Shown here: one piece after another, positions 24,857 to 32,887 of the stretch | How the letters are laid out: each line of letters starts with the position of its first letter | Numbering within the stretch: position 1 is the first letter of the stretch | Assembly (NCBI GenBank): GCA_963700425.1 | Contig: CAVOXO010000001.1 | Location: 1,860,001-1,924,000 of the forward strand | Source of the DNA: CAVOXO01 sp963700425 | GTDB lineage: Bacteria; Actinomycetota; Acidimicrobiia; Acidimicrobiales; Microtrichaceae | Length of the DNA stretch: 64,000 nt | Reading direction: 5' to 3' | Translations under genes and position numbers: made by a program | The notes under the pieces: model-generated | Told to the model about the DNA's origin: nothing | The model's input: only the letters and a program-made list of their open reading frames with translations | Database searches by the model: none

Positions 24857-25208
24857 CCGTGGTGGGCTCGATGTCGTAGCCCGGCCGCGAGACCGCCAGT
24901 TTGTCGAGCACAGCTTCACGCACCGACCCCATCACGTCGGCCCACCTGTCGTCCAGTCGGCCCGACCGGATCGCGTCGGCCAGCTCGACATCGTCCGCCA
25001 CACCCAGGCGGTCCAGCCGGGTGCGGTGTCTCTCGGCATGCTCGGACGAGGACTCCAGCTCCCGTCGTGCGATCCCGAGAGCATGCGCCGCCACCCGGTT
25101 CTCGAAACGGTTCGGGTCGTCGGGGGTCGCCGCGATCCGCCGCTCCAACATCTCCTCGACGGCCTCGATCAGTTCCGCCGGGGTGGGGCGATCGTGAGGT
25201 CGGGTCAT
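24846..25208 (-). CDS. DUF6285 family protein
   Basis: A 120-residue soluble, mostly helical protein: RPTPAELIEAVEEMLERRI, NRFENRVAAHALGIARRELE, LADAIRSGRLDDRWADVMGSVREAVLDKLAVSRPGY. This resembles the DUF6285 family that is often encoded next to aminoglycoside-phosphotransferase-like kinases, as here. ATG at 25208 overlaps the kinase stop (ATGA). It ends inside the start of the Sco gene. No catalytic motif is evident; a regulatory or partner role for the kinase is inference. Confidence 0.8.
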   Translation of the reverse strand: MTRPHDRPTPAELIEAVEEMLERRIAATPDDPNRFENRVAAHALGIARRELESSSEHAERHRTRLDRLGVADDVELADAIRSGRLDDRWADVMGSVREAVLDKLAVSRPGYDIEPTTDDD

Positions 25209-26170
25209 GCCCCGGCCCCGGACCGGTCGATCAGCGCCAGCAGATCCCATTCACTCTCCGCGACGCGACGACCGATCGTGGCGAGCTCGACCGATCGGGT
25301 GTGACCGTCGAGGTGGCTGCGAGCCTGCAACAGGCATATCACCCCCCAGCGCAGGTTTCCGAAGGCCTCCCACCATGCGACGTCCTCGACACCGGGTTCG
25401 AATCCCGCGACCGACGCGTAGCCGGCGAGGAGCCGGCGGACCGACCCCACTCCGCCGGCCCGTTTCGGCGAGCCGAACCTCCACGCCCTGACGCAGAACC
25501 AGCCGAGGTCCTCCATGGGGTCGCCGATGTGAGCCAGCTCCCAGTCGATGACCGCCGCCAGGCCGGACCGATCCACGATCAGATTCCCGAGCCGCAGATC
25601 GCCATGAACGATCGAGGGCGGGCGCCGAGGCGGCCGAGTGGCTTCCAGCCGGCGGAATCCCAGCTCGAACGCCGGGTGCGGTTCGCCCAACGAGTCGGCC
25701 AGGCGCCTGAGGTCCTCCAACGGCTCCGATGAGGGAACCGCGTCGGCCAGATCCGCCACGGCGAGTCGGTGCACCGCCGCGGCGGCCGCACCGACGTCGA
25801 AGGCGAGATCCGCCCGCGCCTCGGCGAGAGTGTCATCGCGGAGAATCCGGCGAGGAATCGTCTCACCCGCCACGCGGCCGTAGAGCACCCACTCCTCGTC
25901 GGCACCGACGTGCACGGTGTGCACCGGTGCGACGGGAACCCCTGCGGCTCCGGCGGCGGCGACCACCTTCGCCTCTGCCGCGGGGCCCAGCGACAGGGTG
26001 AGCGCTCCGGGTCGGTGGCGTTGGGCGATCAACGACGAGTTGACGCCGCCCCAGTCGATCTCGACCGCGAACGTGTCGCGCGACGCGCCCCCCGACAGGC
26101 GTTCGACGCCGACGATCCGCCCGCCGGTCACCTCGGCGATCCTCCTCGGCAGGTCGCCATCGTCGTTCAT
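25205..26170 (-). CDS. APH/choline-kinase-like phosphotransferase
   Basis: A 321-residue protein-kinase-like phosphotransferase. It has a nucleotide loop (VERLSGGASRDTFAVEI), a lysine-equivalent region (LIAQRHRP), hinge WVLYGRVAGE, the catalytic loop IVHGDLRLGNLIVD (HGDxxxxN) and the metal motif VIDWELAHIGDPMEDLGWF (the DFG equivalent). Close relatives occur with acyl-CoA dehydrogenases and are thought to act on small alcohols or acyl chains. Antibiotic resistance is not implied. Coupled at both ends by ATGA overlaps. Confidence 0.88.
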   Translation of the reverse strand: MNDDGDLPRRIAEVTGGRIVGVERLSGGASRDTFAVEIDWGGVNSSLIAQRHRPGALTLSLGPAAEAKVVAAAGAAGVPVAPVHTVHVGADEEWVLYGRVAGETIPRRILRDDTLAEARADLAFDVGAAAAAVHRLAVADLADAVPSSEPLEDLRRLADSLGEPHPAFELGFRRLEATRPPRRPPSIVHGDLRLGNLIVDRSGLAAVIDWELAHIGDPMEDLGWFCVRAWRFGSPKRAGGVGSVRRLLAGYASVAGFEPGVEDVAWWEAFGNLRWGVICLLQARSHLDGHTRSVELATIGRRVAESEWDLLALIDRSGAGA

Positions 26171-27201
26171 CGGCGAACCCGGTCGGTCTCGTCGGTGATG
26201 TCGCCGACGATCTGTTCGAGGATGTCCTCCATGGTGACCATGCCGAGGGCCGCGCCTGCGTCGTCGTGCACCCACGCCACATGGCGCCGCGAACGACGCA
26301 TCTCGAGGAGCACGTCGCCGAGAGGGCGCGTATGGGGGACCGAGAACGTCGGGCGGCACAGCGTGAGCGGGACGACCTCATCGCGCCTCTCGTCGTCCAG
26401 ACGGAGGAGGTCCTTGGCGTGCACGAAACCGACCAGATCGTGGGGATCGGAACCGGTGATGACGATCCGACTGTGTCCCGAACTCCTGATGAGGTCCTCG
26501 ACGGATGCCACGGTCGATCGAAGTCCCGCCGAGGAGAGGTCCGCCAGGGGAACCATGACATCGGCCGCGGAGCGGTCGTGGAAGGCCAGAGCGCCCACGA
26601 GCAGTTCGTGCTCCTCGTGCTCGAGCAGGCCACCGGCGCGGGACTCCCCGAGCATCACCTCGAATTCGGCGGCGTTGGCCGCCGAGCTCAGTTCGTCGGT
26701 CGGCTGGACCCCCACGAGCGATGCCCCGGCGTTGCCCATGGCGTTGAGGGCCCCGATGGCGGGACGGAACAACCAGACGAACCCCGACATGGCCGGGGCC
26801 AGAGCCAGGAGGGTTCGCTCGGGCGCGGCAAGAGCGATGTTCTTCGGGACCATCTCCCCGATCACCATGTGCACGAACACCACGATGACGAGAGCGATCA
26901 CCACGGCGACGGTGTGGCTCGAGGACTCCTGCAGACCCATGCCGTGAAGCACGGGCACGAGGCGCTCGGCGATGGCCGGTTCCGCGACGGCGCCCAGCGC
27001 GAGAGAGGTCAGGGTGATCCCCAGTTGCGCTCCCGCCAACATCAAACCGATACGGCTCATGGCCACCAGGGCGGAGCGGGCGGCCACTCGGCGATCCGAT
27101 CGCACGTCGTCGATACGGGGTTTCAGGGATGCCAACAACCCGAACTCGAACGCGACGAACAGTCCGTTCATGACGATCAACACGAATCCGACGAACATCA
27201 T
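26167..27201 (-). CDS. CNNM-CBS membrane protein (HlyC/CorC family), second of a tandem pair
   Basis: A 344-residue protein: DUF21/CNNM membrane domain with about four helices (FVGFVLIVMNGLFVAFEFGLLAS, LAGAQLGITLTSLALG, VIALVIVVFVHMVIGEMVPKNIALA) and a CBS pair (DVMVPLADL ... SRIVIT, VGFVHAKDLL, WVHDDAGAALGMVTMEDILEQIVGDI). The C-terminal CorC_HlyC domain is absent, unlike the upstream paralogue. Such proteins are linked to Mg2+ or other ion transport. ATG at 27201 shares one base with the upstream stop; GTG at 27204 is possible. It ends overlapping the kinase gene. Confidence 0.9.
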   Translation of the reverse strand: MMFVGFVLIVMNGLFVAFEFGLLASLKPRIDDVRSDRRVAARSALVAMSRIGLMLAGAQLGITLTSLALGAVAEPAIAERLVPVLHGMGLQESSSHTVAVVIALVIVVFVHMVIGEMVPKNIALAAPERTLLALAPAMSGFVWLFRPAIGALNAMGNAGASLVGVQPTDELSSAANAAEFEVMLGESRAGGLLEHEEHELLVGALAFHDRSAADVMVPLADLSSAGLRSTVASVEDLIRSSGHSRIVITGSDPHDLVGFVHAKDLLRLDDERRDEVVPLTLCRPTFSVPHTRPLGDVLLEMRRSRRHVAWVHDDAGAALGMVTMEDILEQIVGDITDETDRVRR

Positions 27202-28529
27202 CACGAGTCGTCCTCCTCCGGTGCCGCATCGTCGGGGGCGGCCGGAGGAGTCAGGCGGACCATCGCGACCCGCCGGCGATCCATCTCGGTCACCTCGAAC
27301 GACCAGCCGGCATCGTCGAACCGATCGCCGACGCTCGGGATACGGCCGAGACGATCCATGACCAGACCCCCGAGCGTCTCGAAATCGCCCGCCGCGAAGC
27401 GGGCTCCGGTGGCGTCGGTCAGGGAATCGAGATGCAGGCGGCCCGACGCCATCACGTCGCCTCCCACCCGCCACAGGGGCAGGCGATGTCGGGTGCGGTC
27501 ATGTTCGTCGTCGATCTCGCCGACGATCTCCTCGAGGAGATCCTCGAGGGTGATGATGCCGGCGGTGCCGCCGTACTCGTCGCCCACGACGGCGAGATAG
27601 ACCGCGGCGCGGCGAAGGGTCACCAACAACTCGTCGAGCTCGGCGGACTCCGGCACGACCAGAGGTTCGTCCATGAGCGTCGAGACGGGAGTGGAATCCC
27701 GACGGTCCGGAGCGACATCGAAAGTGGCCTTCACGTGAACCACGCCGACGACCTCGTCGAGATCGGCTCCGATCACCGGGAAACGGCTGATGCCGGTCCG
27801 GAGCGAGAGCTCGACCAGGTCGGCCACCGTGGCGTCGGAGTCGATGGCCACCACGTCGGGACGGGGGGTGAGCGCGTCGGCGGCGACCTTCTCCCCGAAT
27901 CGGAAAGCCCGGGTCAGCAGAGTGACTTCGTCGAGCTCGAGCGTTCCCTCGATTCCCGATGACGAGACCACGTCCACGAGCTCGCGGCGCGAACGCACCT
28001 TCCTCAACTCCTCGGTGGGCTCGATCCCCAACCGGCGGACGATCATGTCGGCCACTCCACCGAACACCACGATCACCGGAGTGAAGATCGTCGAGTAGAC
28101 GCCGGCCGGTCGAGCCAGCACTCTGGCCGTGCGGAACGGGCGTGAGACCGCGATCGCCTTGGGGACCAGCTCGCCCAGCACCATCTGGGCCGCCGTGGCT
28201 GCCAGGAGGGCAACCAGCACCGACACGGCGGCCGCGGCGCCGTCCGACACCACGGCGGCGACCGCCGGCTCGATCAACCGTCCGATCGTCGGTTCGGCCA
28301 CGAGCCCCAGGACCACCGAGGCGATCGTGATGCCGAGTTGAACGCCGCTCAGGTGGAACGACAACCGACCGAGAATGCGACGCACCATCGTCGCCCGACG
28401 ATCACCGGCGCGGACCGCGGTATCGACCTCGGCTCGCTCGACGGCGACCATCGAGAACTCGACCGCAACGAAGAATGCCGTCGCGGCGATCAGAACTGCG
28501 ACGACGAGAAGGCCTAGAGCCGTGTCGAT
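27201..28529 (-). CDS. CNNM-CBS-CorC_HlyC membrane protein, first of a tandem pair, apparent ATC start
   Basis: Full CorC/HlyC architecture: CNNM membrane domain, CBS pair (DALTPRPDVVAID ... VVGVVHVKATF, AVVGDEYGGTAGIITLEDLLEEIVGEI) and a C-terminal CorC domain (GDFETLGGLVMDRLGRIPSVGDRF). The first ATG, at 28451, would remove the first helix. In-frame translation upstream gives TALGLLVVAVLIAATAFFVAVEFSMVAVERA, the normal CNNM N-terminus. No ATG, GTG or TTG lies in that stretch. ATC at 28527-28529, preceded by GGAG at a 7-base spacing, is the best initiator and gives 442 residues. Confidence 0.87.
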   Translation of the reverse strand: MDTALGLLVVAVLIAATAFFVAVEFSMVAVERAEVDTAVRAGDRRATMVRRILGRLSFHLSGVQLGITIASVVLGLVAEPTIGRLIEPAVAAVVSDGAAAAVSVLVALLAATAAQMVLGELVPKAIAVSRPFRTARVLARPAGVYSTIFTPVIVVFGGVADMIVRRLGIEPTEELRKVRSRRELVDVVSSSGIEGTLELDEVTLLTRAFRFGEKVAADALTPRPDVVAIDSDATVADLVELSLRTGISRFPVIGADLDEVVGVVHVKATFDVAPDRRDSTPVSTLMDEPLVVPESAELDELLVTLRRAAVYLAVVGDEYGGTAGIITLEDLLEEIVGEIDDEHDRTRHRLPLWRVGGDVMASGRLHLDSLTDATGARFAAGDFETLGGLVMDRLGRIPSVGDRFDDAGWSFEVTEMDRRRVAMVRLTPPAAPDDAAPEEDDS

Positions 28530-28585
28530 GGTCGTGCTCCGCCCCGGGCTCCCATACGGACTTGTCAGCGTAGTAGGAACTGCCC

Positions 28586-29386
28586 GTGACGCCGACCGAA
28601 CGCGATGCCGTGATCTCGATGGCCGACGTGCGGTTCCGCCGATCGGGCCTCGAGATCCTCGGCCCGGTGAACTGGCGGGTGGAGGCCGGCCAACGGTGGG
28701 TGGTGATGGGGCCCAACGGATCCGCCAAGACCACCCTCGTGCGCATCGCCGCTCTCATGGAACATCCCAGCAGCGGCCGGCTCGCCGTGCTCGGTGAATC
28801 GCTGGGCAGGTGTGACGTGCGGGAACTCCGTGGCCGAATCGGCTTCCTCTGCCCCGCAGTGATCGGCACGGCCCGGCCCGGGCTCACCGCCCATGAGTTC
28901 GTGATGGCCGCACGCCGGGGAGCGCTCGACATCTGGTGGCATCGCTACGACTCCGCCGACGTCGAGGCGGCCGACGAGGCGATCGCGGCCGCCGGGATGC
29001 AGCATCGGCGAGACGCCCCCCTCTCCACCCTGTCCAGTGGTGAGTCCCAGCGGATCCAGCTGGCGCGGGCTCTCATCGGGCGCCCTCCGCTGTTGATCCT
29101 CGACGAACCGTCGGCCGGCCTCGACATCGCAGGACGCGAGGCGCTGGTCGACCTCGTCGACCGGGTTCTCGGTGACGACGTGACGCTGGTGCTGGTCACG
29201 CATTACCCCGAGGAGATCCCCAGGACGACGACGCACGCGTTGGTACTCCGAGACGGCGTACCGATCGCGTCGGGACCCGTCGACGATGCGCTCGGATCCG
29301 AATCCCTGTCAGAGGCCTTCGGGCTTGCGCTGCGCGTCCGTCGCGACGATCGACGGTGGTCGGCGAGTGCCGACCACCGTTCCTAG
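28586..29386 (+). CDS. Orphan ABC ATPase, ModF/COG1119-like, with altered Walker A
   Basis: 266 residues. Walker A reads GPNGSAKTT (about 42-50), with Ala replacing the last invariant Gly of GxxGxGKT. Other motifs are normal: signature LSSGESQRIQLARAL, Walker B LLILDEPSAGLD, H-loop VTHYPEEIPRTTTHALVLRDG. The LSSGE signature and HxxEEIPxxxTHxLxLRxG tail are typical of the ModF group. No permease or binding protein is adjacent, so a transport role is not supported. GTG at 28586 has AGGA upstream. Divergent from the CNNM gene by 56 bases. Confidence 0.85.
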   Translation: MTPTERDAVISMADVRFRRSGLEILGPVNWRVEAGQRWVVMGPNGSAKTTLVRIAALMEHPSSGRLAVLGESLGRCDVRELRGRIGFLCPAVIGTARPGLTAHEFVMAARRGALDIWWHRYDSADVEAADEAIAAAGMQHRRDAPLSTLSSGESQRIQLARALIGRPPLLILDEPSAGLDIAGREALVDLVDRVLGDDVTLVLVTHYPEEIPRTTTHALVLRDGVPIASGPVDDALGSESLSEAFGLALRVRRDDRRWSASADHRS

Positions 29387-29823
29387 GTGTCGGCGAGCAG
29401 ATCGCGCAGGCGGTCCTTGGCACGGTCGATCTCGTCCTCGAGGAGCCGATCGAGCAACGGCAACCACAACTGCCCCCCGTAGTGGAGCGAGATCGTGGCT
29501 TCGCTTCCCTCGTCGTGGGGCCCGATGGAGGAGCTCATCACCCATGGGGAGTGGCGACGGCCGTCGAGTTCACTCCGTTCGAACACGACCGAGGTCGGTG
29601 CCTCGGAGCGGGTTCGGACCATCCGAAGTCGCTTGGACCGCCTCAGCGGCCCGATCTGACCTCGGAGATCCACCGTCCACGCCGGCGCCCCCTCGGTCGA
29701 TGTCCCGTCACGGACCGACGACGCCACGATGTCGAGCCACCGAGGATAGGTGGTGAGATCGCTCACGATCTCGAAGACCTGATCGGGCGACGCCGACGTC
29801 GTCAGTGAGGCGCTGACGTCCAC
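29383..29823 (-). CDS. SRPBCC/polyketide-cyclase-like ligand-binding protein
   Basis: A 146-residue START-like fold: VSASLTTSASPDQVFEIVSDLTTYPRWLDIVASS is the usual N-terminal strand-helix with the YPRW signature. The end is WLPLLDRLLEDEIDRAKDRLRDLL, the long C-terminal helix. It probably binds a hydrophobic ligand; no catalytic residue can be assigned. GTG at 29823 overlaps the M23 peptidase end by 22 bases; a longer start at 29868 is possible. Its stop shares a CTAG with the convergent ABC gene's stop. Confidence 0.82.
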   Translation of the reverse strand: MDVSASLTTSASPDQVFEIVSDLTTYPRWLDIVASSVRDGTSTEGAPAWTVDLRGQIGPLRRSKRLRMVRTRSEAPTSVVFERSELDGRRHSPWVMSSSIGPHDEGSEATISLHYGGQLWLPLLDRLLEDEIDRAKDRLRDLLADT

Positions 29824-31193
29824 GTGACCAGCCGGCTCGGCGCCTCGGGGGTGGGCGACACCAGCCATGGGGCCAGCGGCCGGCGCGGCGGCGCAACGAC
29901 CTCGCTCAGCGACTCGGCGAGCACCACGGGCGGTCCGGCCAGCGCTTCGGCCTGGGTGAGGGTCGGGGCGTCGCCGAGCGCCGCGACCAGCGCCGGGTAC
30001 GGGTTCACGGGGTCGCCTCCGTCGGGGTGGATCTGCATGTGGAGGTGTGGGGGTCCACCCGACGCTCCGCCGGTGTCCCCCACGTAGCCCACGAGCTGGC
30101 CGGGTTCGACCCGGACCCCGTCCGCGATGTCAGGGGCGTACCCGCTGAGATGGGCGTAGTAGTACTCCACTCCGCTGTCGCCGATGAGCCACAGCCGCCG
30201 GCCGCCCAGCCCGGCGGTACCGACCTTCTCGATGACTCCGCCCTCGGTCGCCACCAACTCGCGCCCGTTGGGAGCCATGATGTCGATGCCCTCGTGCCAG
30301 TGAGCCTGAGCCGTGCCCGGCAGTCGGGCGAACCCCCACGAGTCGACGAAGTGCACCGGACCCGCCACCGGGAAGACGAGGCCGTCGACGATCACGTGGC
30401 TCCCCCGCTCGAGCGCATCGACATTCTGTGTGGCGTAGAGGATGTGGGTCTCGATCATCATCGCCGCCGCGTCGACCCGATCCCGACTCTCCTCGGCATC
30501 GGCGATGTCGGTCGCCAGCGTCTGTTGCTCGCCGTCGAGCGTCCGGGACAGCTCGCGATAGGCCCGGGAGACCTCCTGGCGCTTCGTCGACAGCGCACCC
30601 AGATAGGTCCGAGCCCGGCTGAAGGTGATCGGATCGCCGATCGTTCCTGCCAGCTGCGCCTGGGCGTCCCCGTTCACGTAGGCCTCCACCGCGGCGCCCA
30701 GGGCCTCACGTCGGGCGTTCGCCGCCGCCTCGATCGATGCCGAGGACTGCGACGCGAGAGCCGCCATCTGAACGTCCAACGCCGCCAGGGTCGCGTCGAT
30801 CGACGATCGCTCCGACGCCAGCCGCTCCCGCTCCTCGACGAGGTCGCCGAGTCGGGCCTGCTCCTCCGCCAACCGATCGGTCAGGACGGCCATCGACGAC
30901 AGGTCGAAGGGCTTCTGGCCTCCGTACGCCGAGTTCCCTCCTTCGAGCGACTCCGTGAAGGGTTCGGTCGTCGTCGTGGCCGTCGGATCCGCCGGAATCG
31001 CCTCGGTCGCCGTCGGTGCCGCCGCCGGGTCGGGCAGGGTCGGCGTCGTCACGGGCGCGGCCGAGGTTCCCGTGGAGAGGTCGCCGCCGTCCTGGGCCGC
31101 CGCAGGAGTCGCCATGGCGATGATCGCCACGATCGACACCACTGACGCGGGGCGTGCGAACAGCGACACCGGAGACCGACGCGGCGTCAACAT
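29802..31193 (-). CDS. Secreted M23 (LytM) peptidoglycan endopeptidase with coiled coil
   Basis: 463 residues. Signal peptide (about 1-34, ending TPAAAQ), an Ala/Thr/Pro-rich linker, a long coiled coil (about 100-265, DRLAEEQARLGDLVEERERLASERSSID onward) as in EnvC/RipA-associated hydrolases, then the M23 domain. Zinc motifs HWHEGIDIMAP (HxxxD) and PHLHMQIHPDG (HxH) are present, so it should be catalytic. A proline-rich tail closes it. ATG is seven bases after the thiP stop, so it is probably co-transcribed with the thiamine genes. Confidence 0.92.
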   Translation of the reverse strand: MLTPRRSPVSLFARPASVVSIVAIIAMATPAAAQDGGDLSTGTSAAPVTTPTLPDPAAAPTATEAIPADPTATTTTEPFTESLEGGNSAYGGQKPFDLSSMAVLTDRLAEEQARLGDLVEERERLASERSSIDATLAALDVQMAALASQSSASIEAAANARREALGAAVEAYVNGDAQAQLAGTIGDPITFSRARTYLGALSTKRQEVSRAYRELSRTLDGEQQTLATDIADAEESRDRVDAAAMMIETHILYATQNVDALERGSHVIVDGLVFPVAGPVHFVDSWGFARLPGTAQAHWHEGIDIMAPNGRELVATEGGVIEKVGTAGLGGRRLWLIGDSGVEYYYAHLSGYAPDIADGVRVEPGQLVGYVGDTGGASGGPPHLHMQIHPDGGDPVNPYPALVAALGDAPTLTQAEALAGPPVVLAESLSEVVAPPRRPLAPWLVSPTPEAPSRLVTWTSAPH

Positions 31194-31200
31194 CGAGGGA

Positions 31201-32887
31201 TCAGCGTACCGACTCCGAGTCCGAATCCGCGAGCATTCTCTGGCGGACCGGCTCGCCGGGGCGGGCGGTGCGCCGAGATCGCCGCCCGATCACGTCGGCG
31301 ACGTCCGCCGAGAGGAAGACGGCCACGGCCAGCGCGGCGAGGATCACCGACAGCGCACGACCATGGCCGATCGATGCGGAGCCGGGTCGACCCAGCAGCC
31401 GTCCGATCACCAGTGGGGCCGTCATCCGTTCGCTGCGCGCCACGAACGTCGTCGCCCCGAACTCGCCGAGCGCCATGGCGAAACCGAAGCCTGCGACGGC
31501 GACGAGCGGACGCCACAACTGGGCGCCGACGATCGACCGGAGACGACGTCGCCGAGGCGCCCCGAGGACTGCGCCGGCGTCGGTCCATGTCTCGTTGATC
31601 GACCCGAAGACGGGAACGGCCAGGAGGACCATGAACGGAGCGATCACCGCAGCCTGGACGGCGACGATGATGACCATCGTGCCTCTGAGGTCGACGGCGG
31701 GTCCGCTGTAGGCCGCGATGAACCCGAACCCGACGGTGGCCGCCGAGAGCCCGAGGGGAAGCGACGCCGACCGCCGGGCCTGACGCGACGCCCGGCCGGG
31801 CCCCGACGCGTACCAGGCGGCCGGCCAGGCGATCACGGTCGCGGCCACGAGTGCGACGGCCGCGGTCCACGCCGATCGGCCCATCACCGACCACAGGTCG
31901 ACAGCGGCCGTGGTCCCCGACCCCAGGTCGGACCAGTTGCGGTAGTTGGCGAGCGACCATTCACCGCCCGAGCGCAGTGACGCCACGGCCAACGAGGCGA
32001 CGGGAACCACCGAGACGCACACCACCACGACGGTGGTCAGCGCGACCACCAGCCACTGGAGCGCACGGCGCGGTCGGACGCGAGGGGCCGCGACCCGGTG
32101 CCCGACCGTCGCCGCGCCGCGCTCTCGCCGTCAGCGCGACCATCCCGATCAGGACCAACATCTGGACCCCGGCGAGAACCGCAGCCGTGGCGATGTCGAG
32201 AAGCTGGGTGGTGCGATACCAGATCTCCACCTCCAGGTTGATCGACGATCCGCCACCCAGGACGGTGATCACGCCGAACGACGTCAGTGACACCACCCCC
32301 ACCAGCAGCGCTGACGACGCGATGGTCGGGGCCACGGACCGCAGTGCCACGACGCCGACCGCGGCCCGACTCCGCCCCGAGACTCGGGCCGCGTCGCTGA
32401 CCGCACCGCCGATCGACTCGAACGCCGCGCTGACGGGACGCACGACGACACCGAGGTTGAAGACCACATGAGCTGCGACCACGAGCACCAGGGGGGGCAG
32501 GTCGAATCCACCTGCGATGGTGGCCACCGCGCCGGCGACCACCACCGAAGGGAGGACGAAGGGAACGACCACGACCGACCCCAACAGCCGACGCCCCGGC
32601 CATGAGTACGTGGCCAGGCACCACGCGATCCCGACCCCCAACCCGACCGTCACCACCACCGAACCGACGGTCTCCGCCACCGTGAAGGCCACCACCCGTC
32701 TCAGACGGGGGTCCGACGCGAGGTCGGCGAGCGTGCGGGTCGACAGTCCGGGTCGGCCTCCCACGCCCTCGACGCCCCGTCGTCCGATGGCGACGAGGGG
32801 CCACAGGTACAGGCACACGGCGGCCACGACGGGACCGACCGCCCACCACGGCGACCGCCGACCGGCTCGACCGAGGGGGCCACTCAC
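31201..32887 (-). CDS. thiP: Thiamine ABC transporter permease ThiP, interrupted by one frameshift
   Basis: The membrane subunit of a thiamine/thiamine-phosphate importer, normally about 540 residues with two fused permease halves. The N-terminal half reads from GTG 32887 (overlapping the thiB stop) to about 32100: helices and a loop with VSDAARVSGRSRAAVGVVALRSVAPTIASS. The C-terminal half is in another frame, open from 32130 to 31201, with RALQWLVVALTTVVVVCV and AGAVLGAPRRRRLRSIVGAQLWRPLVAVAGF. The frames cross between 32050 and 32130, and the span is 3n+1 bases. A sequence error or a real mutation would explain it; no slippery heptamer is visible. No ATPase (ThiQ) follows. Confidence 0.85.

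Noticed and set aside
32050..32130. Programmed ribosomal frameshift in thiP
   Set aside because: No slippery heptamer, no stop-adjacent shift codon and no clear downstream pseudoknot; three other genes have similar breaks, pointing to error.
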